A stretch of DNA of 62,182 nucleotides from Pochonia chlamydosporia 170. Its lineage: Eukaryota; Ascomycota; Sordariomycetes; Hypocreales; Clavicipitaceae. The stretch covers positions 1,185,729 to 1,247,910 of the forward strand of contig NW_019154043.1 of the NCBI RefSeq assembly GCF_001653235.2, read 5' to 3'. The position numbers and the translations under genes are program-made. Positions 11,303-22,595 of this stretch are shown here, one piece after another. The notes beneath the pieces were generated by a model. The model did no database searches. It was given only the letters and a program-made list of their open reading frames with translations, and was not told the DNA's origin. Positions within the stretch are counted from its first letter, which is position 1. The number at the start of each line of letters is the position of its first letter.

Positions 11303-12933
11303 GGTATTTAAACAAACAGGTTCCGAATAGTAATCGGATTCGATAGAAGAGATGCGGAGTTTATCGAACGGCTATAGGAGCGGGTGTTGTTAACTCTTTT
11401 ATACCTTCCTGATAGAAACTTATCCGAATTGTAACTATCTGACTGGCCGATATAATATCCCCGGATTAGACTCCACGAAGAAGCACGAGCAATACTCAAA
11501 GATGATTTGGTCTGAAAGCGGGCTTCATCTTGCACCGTTGCCAACTTGCCAGGCAGACGATTCATATAAAGATATATATCTTCTTGGTAGTAGATTTAAT
11601 GGGTATACGAGTGACCACCACGCACTGTCTCCACTATGTGAGGCGTTTTATGTACACAATCCCACTGCCGCCATGTAAATAATATATATAACAAGCCTCA
11701 GGCCTGTGTTGGGAGCTGTCAGCCCTCCTTAACGGCAGATCTGTCAACGCAATGCCCCGCTTCTAAGTTCTAAGTCCTAACGCCACCGCTACTCGGGCCC
11801 TGTCACTCGCAAGAGCGGTCTGGGGCGAGGGTGTACCGTGAGTCAAGCCCGTGAGTCAAGCCAGGCCAGCCTTACCACAGAGGCGTTCACTGGGCTGCCT
11901 TGCCCCTCGAGCATCTTGGGGTCTTACACTTCCTTTGCCTGCCTCTTTTTATTGCAGTATCATGAGCTGTCGATAGCTTGGTAACACTTGTGGCCGTCGC
12001 GAAGGGGCTGGCGTCTCCTGATGCAGCCGCTTGAATCATGCGACTGGCGTCGGGTGTAGTCCGTACCGGGCTTGGATTGGTGACGTTGCGGTGGGAAATG
12101 CACCGTGGCTCTCATAACTGGTGCGCTCTTCGGAATCGCCGCTGGTACGGAGGCCGATAGAGTGCACTGTTGCAAAAGCCCCATGTCAGGTTTGTTGCAG
12201 GGGTACCAAGAGGCCAGCGCTCCACATCTCCCCACAATGAGTACATCGCATCTGTGAGAAAGAAGTCACCGCGAACTAGCAGCGGGTCCGCGCGGTACTT
12301 TTTTTATGGCCAGATCACAAGTTTGTCTACAAGACCTACCCGGGATGGTAGACAAGACTCAGCTTTTGCATCACAGCAGCTCGGTAGACAGCTGCTATTA
12401 CCCAATAGACAAATTCCAAACATCTTTAGAGAGCTAGAGGAACTCGGGCTCTGCCATTGTTTTAGTGAGTCTATCGGATGACTTATGAATTTGGTAAAGC
12501 GATCTCAAAGTACTACTGGAGTATCCGTTGCACAAGACTTGGTATCATGGGTGATAACATGGACACAGAATCTCGCACCACCAATTAATTCCCGGTCATA
12601 GGTCAAAATCCTTAAGAAGTTGTTCGGATCTATTGGAAATTGTGTGTAGTCATTCACTGATGTGTTCATGTGCTCGTTATTGGACGACAGCAACATCCTG
12701 CCTATGTCAGAATTCTAAACGAGCAACATTTAAGGGGCTAGGGTGAGGTTTCGCAGTGGTCCCGCGTCGGGCCAGCAGCGGACTAGCGCATGGTACTCCG
12801 GCTCAATAAGCGCTTGGCGAATCAGGCGAAGCACAAGGAGTATTGCTATGGCCTGCAAAAATTAAAATCTTGTCGCCATTAATACTTCCTCCTCTCGTCA
12901 TCTTCTCTGCATTTCCAAAATTCTTCGACTGTA
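11303..12933. other. A2 promoter, then no gene recognised
   Basis: The first 200 bp is the A2 promoter, diverged from that of A1. Beyond it, frames at 12170-12481 (plus) and 12505-12696 (minus) show no recognisable domain. Confidence 0.4.
11396..11403 (-). promoter_or_regulatory. TATA box of membrane gene A2
   Basis: TATAAAAG on the minus strand, about 94 bp upstream of the ATG at 11302. Confidence 0.5.
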
Positions 12934-14268
12934 ATGACTTCTCATAGTCTTCCGGCTGAGCACATCTACTGTGTACAAGCGGGCAAGAAACACCATGACC
13001 TCTTCACCACCATATATTCTGGCGAGAATTATTGCGGACAATGCGGATTAGCGAACCCCTTTTCCTCTCAGAGTCAAGCCAGATCTAGAACTCCTGCACG
13101 TCCTAGTCCCCATAATGAGGTGGTTAAGCTCGAAGACTCCCCGCCACGGCCAGTCAGTCCTGCAAGTCAGCTTCTGCGCGACAGGACAAAGTCGTCGTCA
13201 TCTGCCAATGTTGGGCACGCCCAACTACTTCCGAACACTGTGTCGGTCCTCAACGGAGCCGATACACAAGCCCGATTACATGCCCCAAGGCAACCACCGT
13301 TCGGAGCAGTCGCATCAGCGGCCAGCCAAGCCATACAGAACTCCAAAGCCAGCACCAGAAAGCCTACGAGGCAGCGCACAGGCTATCAGTGGGTACACAT
13401 CAGTCTTCTGCTTGTGAGTTTAGAGGCCAGGTACTTTAATGGCCTCGTGGTCGAGGTTCCCAAGACGGTATTGCCTCTAAAAGACACCGTGATCAAGTTC
13501 AACTCGGTAGATTTACTTACCTGGCCATCGTTTACCAAGACGCTGTTCGAGCACCTACGTCCACTTCCAAGTAGTATTAATGCCTCCAACAAAAGACTTT
13601 GGAATCTTTCTTTCGCATCAGCCTTCTCCGGCAAGAAGATCGTCACCGTTTCTAACACCGACAAGTACATTACACCTTCCAGTATGCTTTCTTCGGGGCA
13701 TTTTTCAAGCAATCAAGCTGGGCAGTTAAAGGTTCTCGTTGTCTTGACATCCACACAGGTGATTAACAGGCAGGAGCCAATCACGCCGCTGAGGCCAGAT
13801 AAATACTCGACTCCCCCCAAGGAGAACAGGAAACGGAGGATCAAAGAGGAGGACAAGACTCCGTCCCTTGTCCACAAGAAGCGGATCAAGCAGGAGAAGG
13901 ACATCGAAAGGGGGAACAAGACCAAAAGAGAGGAAATTAAACAAGAGATTCATGTTAAGACTGAGCAATACGATCCAGATACTAATACCTCTTCGCCAGG
14001 ATTAACGTGCAATAAGTTAGATATGGAAGAACTAGGTGAGATGGAACATTCGCTCTCCAATTTGGTGTCGAACAGTATCGATAACGGAATCAGAGACAAA
14101 AATGACACAGAGCAAGAGGCAGGGCAGGAGGGCGAAAATAAAGACGAGACCAAAAATGCCATGGAGTTTGTAAGAAGCCAAGCCAACTCGGCAAAATTAA
14201 AGACTAACCTCATTAGGTGGGCTTATCGTCAGCTGGCATCCATGAGTCCGCTGGTGGAGCTCAAGTAG
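12934..14268 (+). CDS. Unknown 444-residue protein with zinc-ribbon-like N-terminus and SUMO-type motifs
   Basis: An uninterrupted frame from ATG 12934 to TAG. The first 40 residues have C13, H20, H21 and C34-x2-C37, which could bind zinc. A Ser/Pro/Gln-rich linker (40-150) and a folded-looking middle (150-275) follow. A highly charged tail carries five psi-K-x-E motifs: VKLE at K65, IKEE at K304, IKQE at K319 and K336, and VKTE at K342. These fit the SUMO-attachment consensus. Basic runs such as RKRR near 299-302 suggest nuclear import. It lies just outside a hAT element. It could be a chromatin or transposon accessory protein, but I cannot name the family. Confidence 0.6.
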   Translation: MTSHSLPAEHIYCVQAGKKHHDLFTTIYSGENYCGQCGLANPFSSQSQARSRTPARPSPHNEVVKLEDSPPRPVSPASQLLRDRTKSSSSANVGHAQLLPNTVSVLNGADTQARLHAPRQPPFGAVASAASQAIQNSKASTRKPTRQRTGYQWVHISLLLVSLEARYFNGLVVEVPKTVLPLKDTVIKFNSVDLLTWPSFTKTLFEHLRPLPSSINASNKRLWNLSFASAFSGKKIVTVSNTDKYITPSSMLSSGHFSSNQAGQLKVLVVLTSTQVINRQEPITPLRPDKYSTPPKENRKRRIKEEDKTPSLVHKKRIKQEKDIERGNKTKREEIKQEIHVKTEQYDPDTNTSSPGLTCNKLDMEELGEMEHSLSNLVSNSIDNGIRDKNDTEQEAGQEGENKDETKNAMEFVRSQANSAKLKTNLIRWAYRQLASMSPLVELK

Positions 14269-14687
14269 ACTCAACCGGCAGCATGCCAGTTAAAGAACTT
14301 CAGCATGCTCACTCTACGCGCTTCAGAGGCACCAAAACCCCGGCGACATTTGCGTCTCAACATAGAAAACAGAAGGATTAACTACTCCAACGCTCCATCA
14401 TATATGTCGTCATCGACCGCATCCCAGCCATCATCACTTGTTCCTTCGATGTCATTCCCTTCTTCGTCTTCAAAACCAAGCTCGACCAGAGGCTCCTCTG
14501 TCGGCTCACCGTCCTCAAAATCATCTTGCTGGGCTTAGGTTGCTCAATCGAGCAACGCTTGCTAAACGCAATTAGATAGTTTCAATGCATATACAAACAT
14601 AGTCGCTTACATATTCAGCAACCCCTCCGGTTGGTGCCTTCCGATAAGCTAGTATGGGTGGCCGGCCGCTCTCGATGTGCTGGGCAT
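14269..14687. other. 3' flank of the 12.9 kb gene; nothing else seen
   Basis: A frame at 14305-14538 is a Ser-rich low-complexity translation without gene signals. The stretch ends at the left hAT terminus. Confidence 0.4.
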
Positions 14688-14900
14688 CAGTGTGGTAAAT
14701 AATATAAACAATACGTATATTGGCAATATGGACCCCCTCGCAATATTATTGTATTGTCAAGCGGCGCATATTGTATTACGCAATATGCCATTGGTCCATA
14801 TTGTATTGTATTGCCAAGAATCCAACATATTGGCAATATGACAGTATATCCCGTATATTGCACGTGACCATTAAGGATATAATTCAACTGTCGTAACTAA

Positions 14901-17078
14901 CTACAACATAGTGCTTTGAAACTCTGATATCCCAAACCATGACTTCAAACACTCTAATGCTTCAACTACATCACTCCCCATGCGATTTCGACGATCTGTA
15001 ATGGTTATCTTTGCCCCAGAGAAGAGCCTTTCAGGCTCGGCAGCCATTGCAGGAATTGACAGTATGTCCACGGCCATTTTGCTCAAGTTAGGGTAGGTCT
15101 TTTGCTGCGTCTCCTCTACCCACCATGTAAGGGCACTGGTAAACCCATACACCCGCTCAGACCTACAATAATGCTCATACTCGTCCCTGATAGGTGCCGG
15201 TTGTAGATGCTTGTTTCGCCATTTCAAGAACTCGTTCGTAGTCGTGGATGGTGCCTCGGCGAGAGGAAGTGATTCCACGGGTTTGTATTCACCCCACAGC
15301 GCCTCAATCAACTTCTCCGATGACTCAATCCATTCCCTCTTCCAGTTCTCGTGTATATAATGCCATTTATGCGAGGGATGAAGAACTATAGCTGCGACAT
15401 AGGCAGGCGATTCGTCAGTAAGGCGATAGTACTTATCCAATTTCGCCCAGCCCGAGTTATACATTGGTGCCATGATCGGATCGTCAGTATATGCCTCTTT
15501 TCCTGCTTCGAATTGTGCCAACACAAAGTCCATAGCCAGCAGAACATGGTCGAGAGTTGCAAACGATGACTCCAGAGCCTTGGTCGTCATTTTGAGCTTC
15601 TCTAAAAAAGATTCGATCTTCTCGAGGATGGTCCAGTCCTCTGCAGAAAGCCTGTCTCCAGCGCAATCTGCTTCTACCCATTTGTTGAAATAGCCATCAA
15701 TTGCTTCTCTAAGATTCAAGGCCGCTCGCAGCATGGTATACCACGAATTCCATCTTGTGTCGTTGTCTCGCGCAAGCCTGCGGTTATGGCTAATAGCCAT
15801 AAACTTCTGGCTGCGCTGAACACTTCGCTGAATGTAAACGGCAAAGTTGTGAAGCTTACCAAGTGGGCCTTTCCGCCGCCACGCCTCAATCTGTTTCAGT
15901 GTCACATTGTGCAGACTGGAATCTTCGTGTTCGAGCGTCTCGTTATCGGTAACGAAGAGGAAGGATTTGGCGGCTAGGTTGATAATATGACCTTGGCAGC
16001 GGAGTCGGTGAGATTTGGGATCATACTGTATGTCAAATTGACGTAGAAGGGCTATACATCATGTATACATGTTAGCGGCGTTCGAAAGAAATTGTGAATT
16101 GTGAGTGTACCGACCAAGAGAAAGCGACTTCATCATTGTGTCGTTATTGGTTGCATTATCCATGACGAAATAGCCCAACTTAGAAGCAAAGCCCCAATCT
16201 TCAACCACTTCCATAATTGCCGCAGCGAGATGAGAACCATCATGCTCACCGTCGATGTCCTTTAGGGCCAAAGTATGGTGTTCCAGCTTGCCGTCTTCCG
16301 TTACATAGTGAGCAACTACGCCCAAGATTGCCAGGGAGTTGGGAGAGGTCCAGAGATCGCAGCTGATATGAATCCTCGACTTTGCCGACTGAATGCGCTG
16401 CTTGACCTTCTCCTTCTGATCTTCATACTGGCGCATAATCCATTTCTTGATAGTTTGGTGTGTGTCTGGAAGCCAAGTATCAATATCGGCATTAACGTAG
16501 GATAGTAGTGCACGGAATTCTGCGCATTCCACAAGCCGAAATGGAAGAGAACAGGCGGCAATAAACCGTACGTACAACACTTCAAGCTGGTCCGGGTCGA
16601 CCGAGTCTCCGTAATGATTGTTGAGTCGACGGCGTTTTCGGACATTTTCCTCGGCCGTAAGACGAGCTTGTTCGAGAATGGTTCGTATGGTTCTTACTTT
16701 GGCCGATCGTGGGGCGCCCTTTGGGAGGCCATGACCGTCCGGAGGAGGATCCGTTAGGTGCTTAGTTGGAGCCGCAGTTCCACCGGAACAAGAATATGTC
16801 TTCTCACAATACTTGCGGCGCCATTCTTCTTTCCTGGTCCGTTGATTGTAATATCTCGTTTCGATATCCTCGTCTGGCATGTGAGAGAAGATCCATGATG
16901 TTCTTGGCTTGGCGCAAGAGGCTACAGAGCCCGTGCGAGGTGGCGAAGGCTGGCATTGAGAGGCGTAGCTCTCGTCTGTGTCCAATGGTTGTTGGCTGGA
17001 ACGCGCCAAAAGGTCATCGGATGGTGTTGAACGTTTCCGTTGCAGTGTTTGAACAAAATGCAGGCGCTGTTGAGGCAT
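14901..17078 (-). CDS. hAT-family transposase (two exons)
   Basis: Exon 1 runs from ATG 17078 to 16115 and exon 2 is 16051-14901. They are joined over a 63 bp GT-AG intron (16052-16114, donor GTCGGT, acceptor TATAG), giving about 704 residues. In order they show a BED-type zinc finger near residues 60-110 (SWIFSHMPDEDIETRYYN, then C and H residues), the RNase-H-like core (HISCDLWTSPN; DWGFASKLGYFVMDNATNND), the insertion-domain signature RDNDTRWNSWYTML, and the hATC dimerisation motif LSIPAMAAEPERLFSGAK. No internal stop is seen, so it may be functional. An earlier TTG at 17132 keeps the frame open but is not a likely start. Confidence 0.85.
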
Positions 17079-17203
17079 TGTCGCAGGATGCACCAGGCAT
17101 ATTTTCGCCAGAATCGTGCATGAGAACAGCAAATTGATCGCATTAGAGAAAAGAAGAGCTCAAAGTCCTCAAAGAGCCAGTTGGTTAGGCACATAGTTAA
17201 GGT

Positions 17204-17298
17204 TGTTGAACGTCACAGCGGAAGAGATGCCGCCAACGTAGGCTATTTATGGAAGGCGCAGGCTGGACGTTGCACGTGATGTTGTATCATGTTCAACA
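17204..17298 (-). repeat. Copia 3' LTR
   Basis: 95 bp, identical to the partner at 22501-22595 and near-identical to the LTR at 60755-60849 (opposite orientation). Confidence 0.9.
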
Positions 17299-17382
17299 CC
17301 GCCCCTCAGCCAAGCCTGACAATACACCTAACTAACTGAAGCTATCTATGATATTTCCTAGCAACTAATACAAAGGAGAAAC

Positions 17383-20300
17383 TCAGCGAGTGACTTGGGC
17401 TTTGCCCAGGTTGAGTTGCCTGATAAATTGGGCATGTTTAACTGGCGTAAGTGCCTTTGTCAATCCATCGGCTGTCATCTCGTCTGTACCGACTTGATGA
17501 AGTTGAAAGAACCCATCATTGGTACGATTGATGATCCACTTGTACCGGATATCAATATGACGCGTACGAGCCGTGTTGTTCTTATTTAATACTGCCAACC
17601 TGGCGTTCTGACTGTCTGTAAATAGGACTAATGGCTTCGGTTGCGGCATTTTCAGGTCAGCGAGGAATTGCGATATCCACAATATGCTCATTCCCGCTGG
17701 TGTGAGGTTGATGAATTCAGCCTCGGTTGTGCTAGTCGTCACGAGCGTCTGCTTGGCCGACTTCCAATGGATTGGTCCCTCAGCAACGAAGACAATATGG
17801 CCTGCTGTTGAGAAGCGGGTCATTGGGTCCGTTGCAAAGGATGCATCCGCATATACACGGAGCTTGAGATCTGTGATTCTGTAACTACCACCGAGGCAAA
17901 TGCCATACGATTTGGTTGTTGATATATATCTGAAGAGATGTTTCAGTACTTGGACGTGTATCTCGGTTGGGCCCTGATTAGCTTCACACAGCCGTTGTAC
18001 GGTATATGTGATATCAGGTCTCGTCCCCATGGATAGAAAGTTCAGACTGCCAGTACGTTCAAGCCAGTCTGTGGATGGCATCGCGACATCCAGTTCTTTC
18101 CAGTTAGCCGGGATCTCGGTCTTCGAAGGCCAGGGGCTCTGTGCCTTGTTAAGCTGTTGGTCAGGGAAGAATTTCTCTACAATCTTATCGATGAATTTCT
18201 CTTGGCTGATCCAGATGCGGCGCTGTGATCGGTCTCTCTTGATTTCAAGACCTAGGAACTCTGTCACCTCGCCGATTTCCTTGATTTTGAATCGCAAGGC
18301 AATCGACTCAGCTGTGTCCTTGACCATCTGTTTAGTGGGCGCCGCAATGATCATGTCGTCAACGTATAGAAGAATGTGGACTCCATCGTCTCGTCGGAAG
18401 AGACAGAGCTCTGATGCCAGTGGCGCAAATCCTAGCTCTTTCAAATATGCGCGGGCTGTATCAAACCACCACAGTGGTGCTGTTGGAAGTCCATAGAGTG
18501 CTCGTTTCAGCAGACACACTCGTCCGGATCCATCACCAAAGCCTTGTGGTTGTTTCATGTATACTTCTTGTCGTGCCTTTGCATTTAGGAACGCAGTCAC
18601 TGCATCATATTGGGCCCAGGCCAAGTCCAAGAGAGCAACGACTGTACAGAAGAGTCGCACTGATGTCATATGTGCTACTGCTGCATAGAGATCTTCTAAG
18701 GCGTATGAGTCTTTGATTTGATCACCTCGTACGACCCATCTGGCTCGTGCGTAGGGATCGGCATCCTTTGGATATTTCTCATCATACACCCATCGGCCGT
18801 CAAGCGCAAGTTTGCCCGGTGGCAGTTCAACAAGGGTCCAGACGTCCATCTCAGCGAGGCTCCGGAACTGTCTTTCCATTGCTGGCAGCCACTTTGACTT
18901 ATAGTCATTTCGCATACGGGCATCAAACCAGTTTTTTGGTACTCGTGGTTGGTTAAGATGTTCCCTGATCTTTATGATCGACCACATCGGTATTAGCCGG
19001 AGTTTTGGCTGTTTCTGTATGATGTCTTCTTCTCGATATATTAGATTGATGTACTTGGCTGCTCTTTCTGCAGCAATTGTAACGCCATTGTCTGAGTAGT
19101 CCCGTCGTGGTTGATTACGCAGGCTACGATGTGAAGAATGGTTGGGATGGTTGTGTTGATCAGACACTAACCCCTGGCCCATCGGCTGTTCCGATGCTGG
19201 ATCTTCAACATCCTGTTCTTCGGAAACTGTGCCATGCATTGCCCGTGCAGGTGGTATGGGCTGTTCCTGTAGCAGGTCCTCCTGTTCTTCTTGGGCAAGC
19301 TGGTTCCGAATCTGTGTTTGGTCTCCCCTATATTGTTGGGCCGGCGTATAGGGTGGTGTTCGTTCTTGCAAGTTGTTCCGCGGTGTTTCTGATCGTGGGT
19401 TCTTATCCACGTCTGCAGGTGCCTGTCTTATTGGCCCTGTGTCTTGATGAAGCTGCTCATGCTGGCTTTGGCTAGCACCGCTGTCATCGATTTGTTCAAC
19501 CACATCAATATCTGACAGCATACTGTGTGGCGATTCGAGAGGTGTTCCCAGCCTAATATCTGGGGACAGTGAACCCCGGTCTGCTGAATGTGTTTCTGGT
19601 GTTATTGTGCCAGACGGACCCAGATGATGTTCCTCTATTTGTTTTCTGCCTAGGTCTGTGCCTAGCCCATTCCGCACTTCTGTGTAGATGATCTTTCCGG
19701 AGCCTTCAAGGTCTGGCTCGACGAGTTTAGCTTCGTATTCGATCGTCGTTTCAGTGCGTGTTTTATTGTTGGGTTCCTCATGGAAGCGCACATCACGGGC
19801 CCGGACGACGCGTTGCTCATCCGGAAGCCATATTTTGTATACGTGGCCATGCAGACCTTCCATGCCAACAAGATTGCCAATCTTGGCTTTGTTGGCCATT
19901 TTCTGGCTCTTGACTTGAATTTCCTTGGGGATTGTGACGTAGGCTTTACAACCCCATGTGTGGATGTGCTGGAGATTTGGCTCATATGGCAGGTTGATGA
20001 TTTTGAACATCCGTTGGATCGGACTTTGCCAGTTGTACCGCCGTACCGGTAGGAGATTGTGAATGTACACACTGGTCTCCATGAAGAGAGGCCAGAGTTC
20101 TTGGGGTAGTTGTAGCTGAATAAGTGTTGTGCGAGCTCCAGCCGCAATGTCTTTACCAGCTTTTTCGGCTCTGCCGTTCTGTTCATGGGCATAAGGTGTT
20201 GTATACTTGATATTGACCTCTTCCTTGGTGCCCCATTCAGCGGCCTTATCTGATTTGAACTCGCCGCCGTTGTCAAAGACAAAGACTTGAACTTGATGCC

Positions 20301-21933
20301 CGCCACTCATCTTCTCTACCTTCCCCTTCCATTCCTTTAGTTTCGGCAGCGCGTGTTTCTTCCTGGTTAAAAACATGATCCATTGGAAGCCAGTATATCC
20401 GTCTATGCCGTGAAGAGACCAACGGTAGCCTCCGTATCCAATTGGTGTGTGTTGTAGCAGATCCCAGTAGACATGACTAAGAAATGCCGTTGGCTCGAAC
20501 TTGGCCCGGCTAATAATAGCATCCGCCTTGCCAAGATAACATGCCTCGCAGTGAAATTCCTTAATAGATGACTCATTCAATTGGATCCCAGCTGCTTTGC
20601 AAGCTCGTTTAGTTCTCTCTACACCAGCATGCATTAGCCGGTGGTGCATTAGGCCGTAATCAACATTCTTAGTTGTAGCTCGATTGGGAAGAACAGAAAA
20701 GTTGCATTGTGACTTGGATTGTGGTCCAATGTCAAGAACAGCTATTCCTGATTTCCATGCATATGAGCATAACTTATGCCCTGAACTTGCAAAAACCAGT
20801 TCCTTAGTTTGACCATTAACAACCAGACCATAGCTCCTTTCCAAGATGCTCGTCGCGATTATATTTGCGGCACCAACCGCACAGTATCCAACGTTGTGCA
20901 GGATAAGTGTTTTCCCATTCGCCGTAATCTGCACTATTCCAATTCCTTGACGACCATAGGGGACGTTATTATGCCCAACATAGCGACTGTCTTCATCGTG
21001 GAAGTCAATGTGTGTAAACCACTTAAGGTCATTGAAGCAGTGTTCCGCAGCTCCGGAATCCAATACTACGGCATCTGATGATAAGGCGGTCGCCAGAATT
21101 GCAAGGTTCATCGGCTGGATGATATCTGGATTACCGACTCGGCCAGAATTTTTGCCTTTTCGTTTGCCTTTATGCCAAGAGGGTCGTTTTTCTGGGTGTC
21201 GCGACCAGCAGTTATCATTTGTGTGAGCCATGTTAACATGGATGTGACACTGGTCCGACCCTTTGGTCCCTTCCGGCAATCGTGGTAGCTGATTGGGTGT
21301 TTGCATAGACAAGTTGATAGGGGCTCCAGCAGCTTCTTCGTCATCCGCCTTAGCGGACAGAAACTGTAGGAAGTCCTGCTTGGTTGGAAACTTGCCTCTG
21401 TCACAATCGTGCTTCCAGTTGGTATACCATTCCGGATAGGTGTCTTTGATACCATTCATCAAGGTCATGACTAAGAACTTATCGTCTAAGCCCCCAGCTT
21501 TGACAATCGTATCCCAAGCCCACAGTGTTTTTGCAATATATGCGTTGAACGTCGTGAAATCCCTGCGCTTATAGTGTGGGAATTTCATTAAGAGATCAGC
21601 AAGGGATTCATCCGTAATCTTTGTAACAGAGGACTTCAACAGATTCCAAGTGGTTTCGGATGTTGCGATGTCTACATCCCAGCCGGATTGTTTTAGTTTC
21701 TGCTGCGTTATCTCCGTCATGTTGTTGATCATGAAAAATATAGCCTTAGAATCGCTCTTGACCCAATCAGCTGCATCATCTGCTGGCCGTATCACCTCTC
21801 CTTTAACATGGCCCCAAAGACCCATTGACACTAGCGCAAGCTGGACCTTGGTTGACCATTCAGGCCAATTGGCCATGCCACGGAGCTTGTCCGTAGTTGG
21901 CATCGAGATTTCGTAATTAGTGTTGCTTGACAT
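17383..21933 (-). CDS. Copia Gag-Pol polyprotein
   Basis: A single 1516-residue frame from ATG 21933. Domains in order: Gag (1-230) with a zinc-knuckle-like C229/H230...H236...C242 cluster instead of a standard CCHC; aspartic protease with LDSGA at 291-295; HHCC integrase finger (H430, H431, C462, C465); integrase DDE (D491 in YWDLLQ, D554 in VFDNGGEF, E590 in NGRAEK); a low-complexity linker; reverse transcriptase with YVDD near 1190; and RNase H (VYADAS near 1360, later TTSTTEAEF). All catalytic residues are present, so it is probably active. Gag and Pol share one frame with no visible shift or stop. Confidence 0.95.
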   Translation of the reverse strand: MSSNTNYEISMPTTDKLRGMANWPEWSTKVQLALVSMGLWGHVKGEVIRPADDAADWVKSDSKAIFFMINNMTEITQQKLKQSGWDVDIATSETTWNLLKSSVTKITDESLADLLMKFPHYKRRDFTTFNAYIAKTLWAWDTIVKAGGLDDKFLVMTLMNGIKDTYPEWYTNWKHDCDRGKFPTKQDFLQFLSAKADDEEAAGAPINLSMQTPNQLPRLPEGTKGSDQCHIHVNMAHTNDNCWSRHPEKRPSWHKGKRKGKNSGRVGNPDIIQPMNLAILATALSSDAVVLDSGAAEHCFNDLKWFTHIDFHDEDSRYVGHNNVPYGRQGIGIVQITANGKTLILHNVGYCAVGAANIIATSILERSYGLVVNGQTKELVFASSGHKLCSYAWKSGIAVLDIGPQSKSQCNFSVLPNRATTKNVDYGLMHHRLMHAGVERTKRACKAAGIQLNESSIKEFHCEACYLGKADAIISRAKFEPTAFLSHVYWDLLQHTPIGYGGYRWSLHGIDGYTGFQWIMFLTRKKHALPKLKEWKGKVEKMSGGHQVQVFVFDNGGEFKSDKAAEWGTKEEVNIKYTTPYAHEQNGRAEKAGKDIAAGARTTLIQLQLPQELWPLFMETSVYIHNLLPVRRYNWQSPIQRMFKIINLPYEPNLQHIHTWGCKAYVTIPKEIQVKSQKMANKAKIGNLVGMEGLHGHVYKIWLPDEQRVVRARDVRFHEEPNNKTRTETTIEYEAKLVEPDLEGSGKIIYTEVRNGLGTDLGRKQIEEHHLGPSGTITPETHSADRGSLSPDIRLGTPLESPHSMLSDIDVVEQIDDSGASQSQHEQLHQDTGPIRQAPADVDKNPRSETPRNNLQERTPPYTPAQQYRGDQTQIRNQLAQEEQEDLLQEQPIPPARAMHGTVSEEQDVEDPASEQPMGQGLVSDQHNHPNHSSHRSLRNQPRRDYSDNGVTIAAERAAKYINLIYREEDIIQKQPKLRLIPMWSIIKIREHLNQPRVPKNWFDARMRNDYKSKWLPAMERQFRSLAEMDVWTLVELPPGKLALDGRWVYDEKYPKDADPYARARWVVRGDQIKDSYALEDLYAAVAHMTSVRLFCTVVALLDLAWAQYDAVTAFLNAKARQEVYMKQPQGFGDGSGRVCLLKRALYGLPTAPLWWFDTARAYLKELGFAPLASELCLFRRDDGVHILLYVDDMIIAAPTKQMVKDTAESIALRFKIKEIGEVTEFLGLEIKRDRSQRRIWISQEKFIDKIVEKFFPDQQLNKAQSPWPSKTEIPANWKELDVAMPSTDWLERTGSLNFLSMGTRPDITYTVQRLCEANQGPTEIHVQVLKHLFRYISTTKSYGICLGGSYRITDLKLRVYADASFATDPMTRFSTAGHIVFVAEGPIHWKSAKQTLVTTSTTEAEFINLTPAGMSILWISQFLADLKMPQPKPLVLFTDSQNARLAVLNKNNTARTRHIDIRYKWIINRTNDGFFQLHQVGTDEMTADGLTKALTPVKHAQFIRQLNLGKAQVTR

Positions 21934-22500
21934 AATTCGTGGGTGTTAATAGAAAGGATGATAGTAACATAGTCTTATCCCAACATTGAATCTGGCTGGG
22001 GGCGTTTAAAATAACCCATCTTCAGGGGATCCCGTGTCAAGGTCGATGATGCCAGCAGCTGTCAGACAGAGGCTGAAGCCGTCAAACATTAGGCCGTATC
22101 AGTAGTGTTACAAGATTCCAAATAGCGGCAGCAGGACCGTCAGGTAGCTACATGGCTTCAATCAAGGACCAATACGCTGTTCAGTCAAAGCGGAAGTTGG
22201 TTGTTGGCCAGAGCTTTTGCGGAAGTCTCAGTTTCGAGTTTGGAATCTGGAATATGATATCCATGGTCTTTGTGCCGAGGTTGTCGGTATTTTTCGGTCA
22301 GAGATTAGGTGTCTCTCTATGTTGTGCCCATCCTTTTGATCGAAGCTTTGAATTGTCGTCAGGCCATGGGCACTATGATCGCGTAAAGAGAAAGATTGAT
22401 GAATAGACGCTGTGCCAGCCTGATAAACTAGTTAAAGTGTCAGGTCGTTATGACTGCACATCAACGGTTATGTCAGTGGAATTGACGAGGGCTCATAACC

Positions 22501-22595
22501 TGTTGAACGTCACAGCGGAAGAGATGCCGCCAACGTAGGCTATTTATGGAAGGCGCAGGCTGGACGTTGCACGTGATGTTGTATCATGTTCAACA
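22501..22595 (-). repeat. Copia 5' LTR
   Basis: Identical to the 3' LTR. The 570 bp between it and the Gag start is untranslated leader, also present in the 60.7 kb copy. Confidence 0.9.

Larger units (their letters stand above)
17204..22595 (-). mobile_element. Complete Ty1/copia LTR retrotransposon
   Basis: Two identical 95 bp LTRs (17204-17298 and 22501-22595), beginning TGTTGAAC and ending GTTCAACA on the plus strand, enclose one long open frame. AAGGT directly precedes the first LTR and follows the second, a perfect 5 bp target duplication. Identical LTRs and an intact frame indicate recent insertion, here into the hAT element upstream of its transposase gene. The LTRs are unusually short for copia. 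Confidence 0.95.

Noticed and set aside
19662..20306. Minus frame of 214 codons inside the copia element
   Set aside because: It overlaps the polyprotein in another frame and contains no domain. The 1516-residue frame explains the region.
22152..22406. 84-residue frame repeated at 60944-61198
   Set aside because: It lies in the copia leader between LTR and Gag, antisense to the element. Repetition reflects the two element copies, not a gene.
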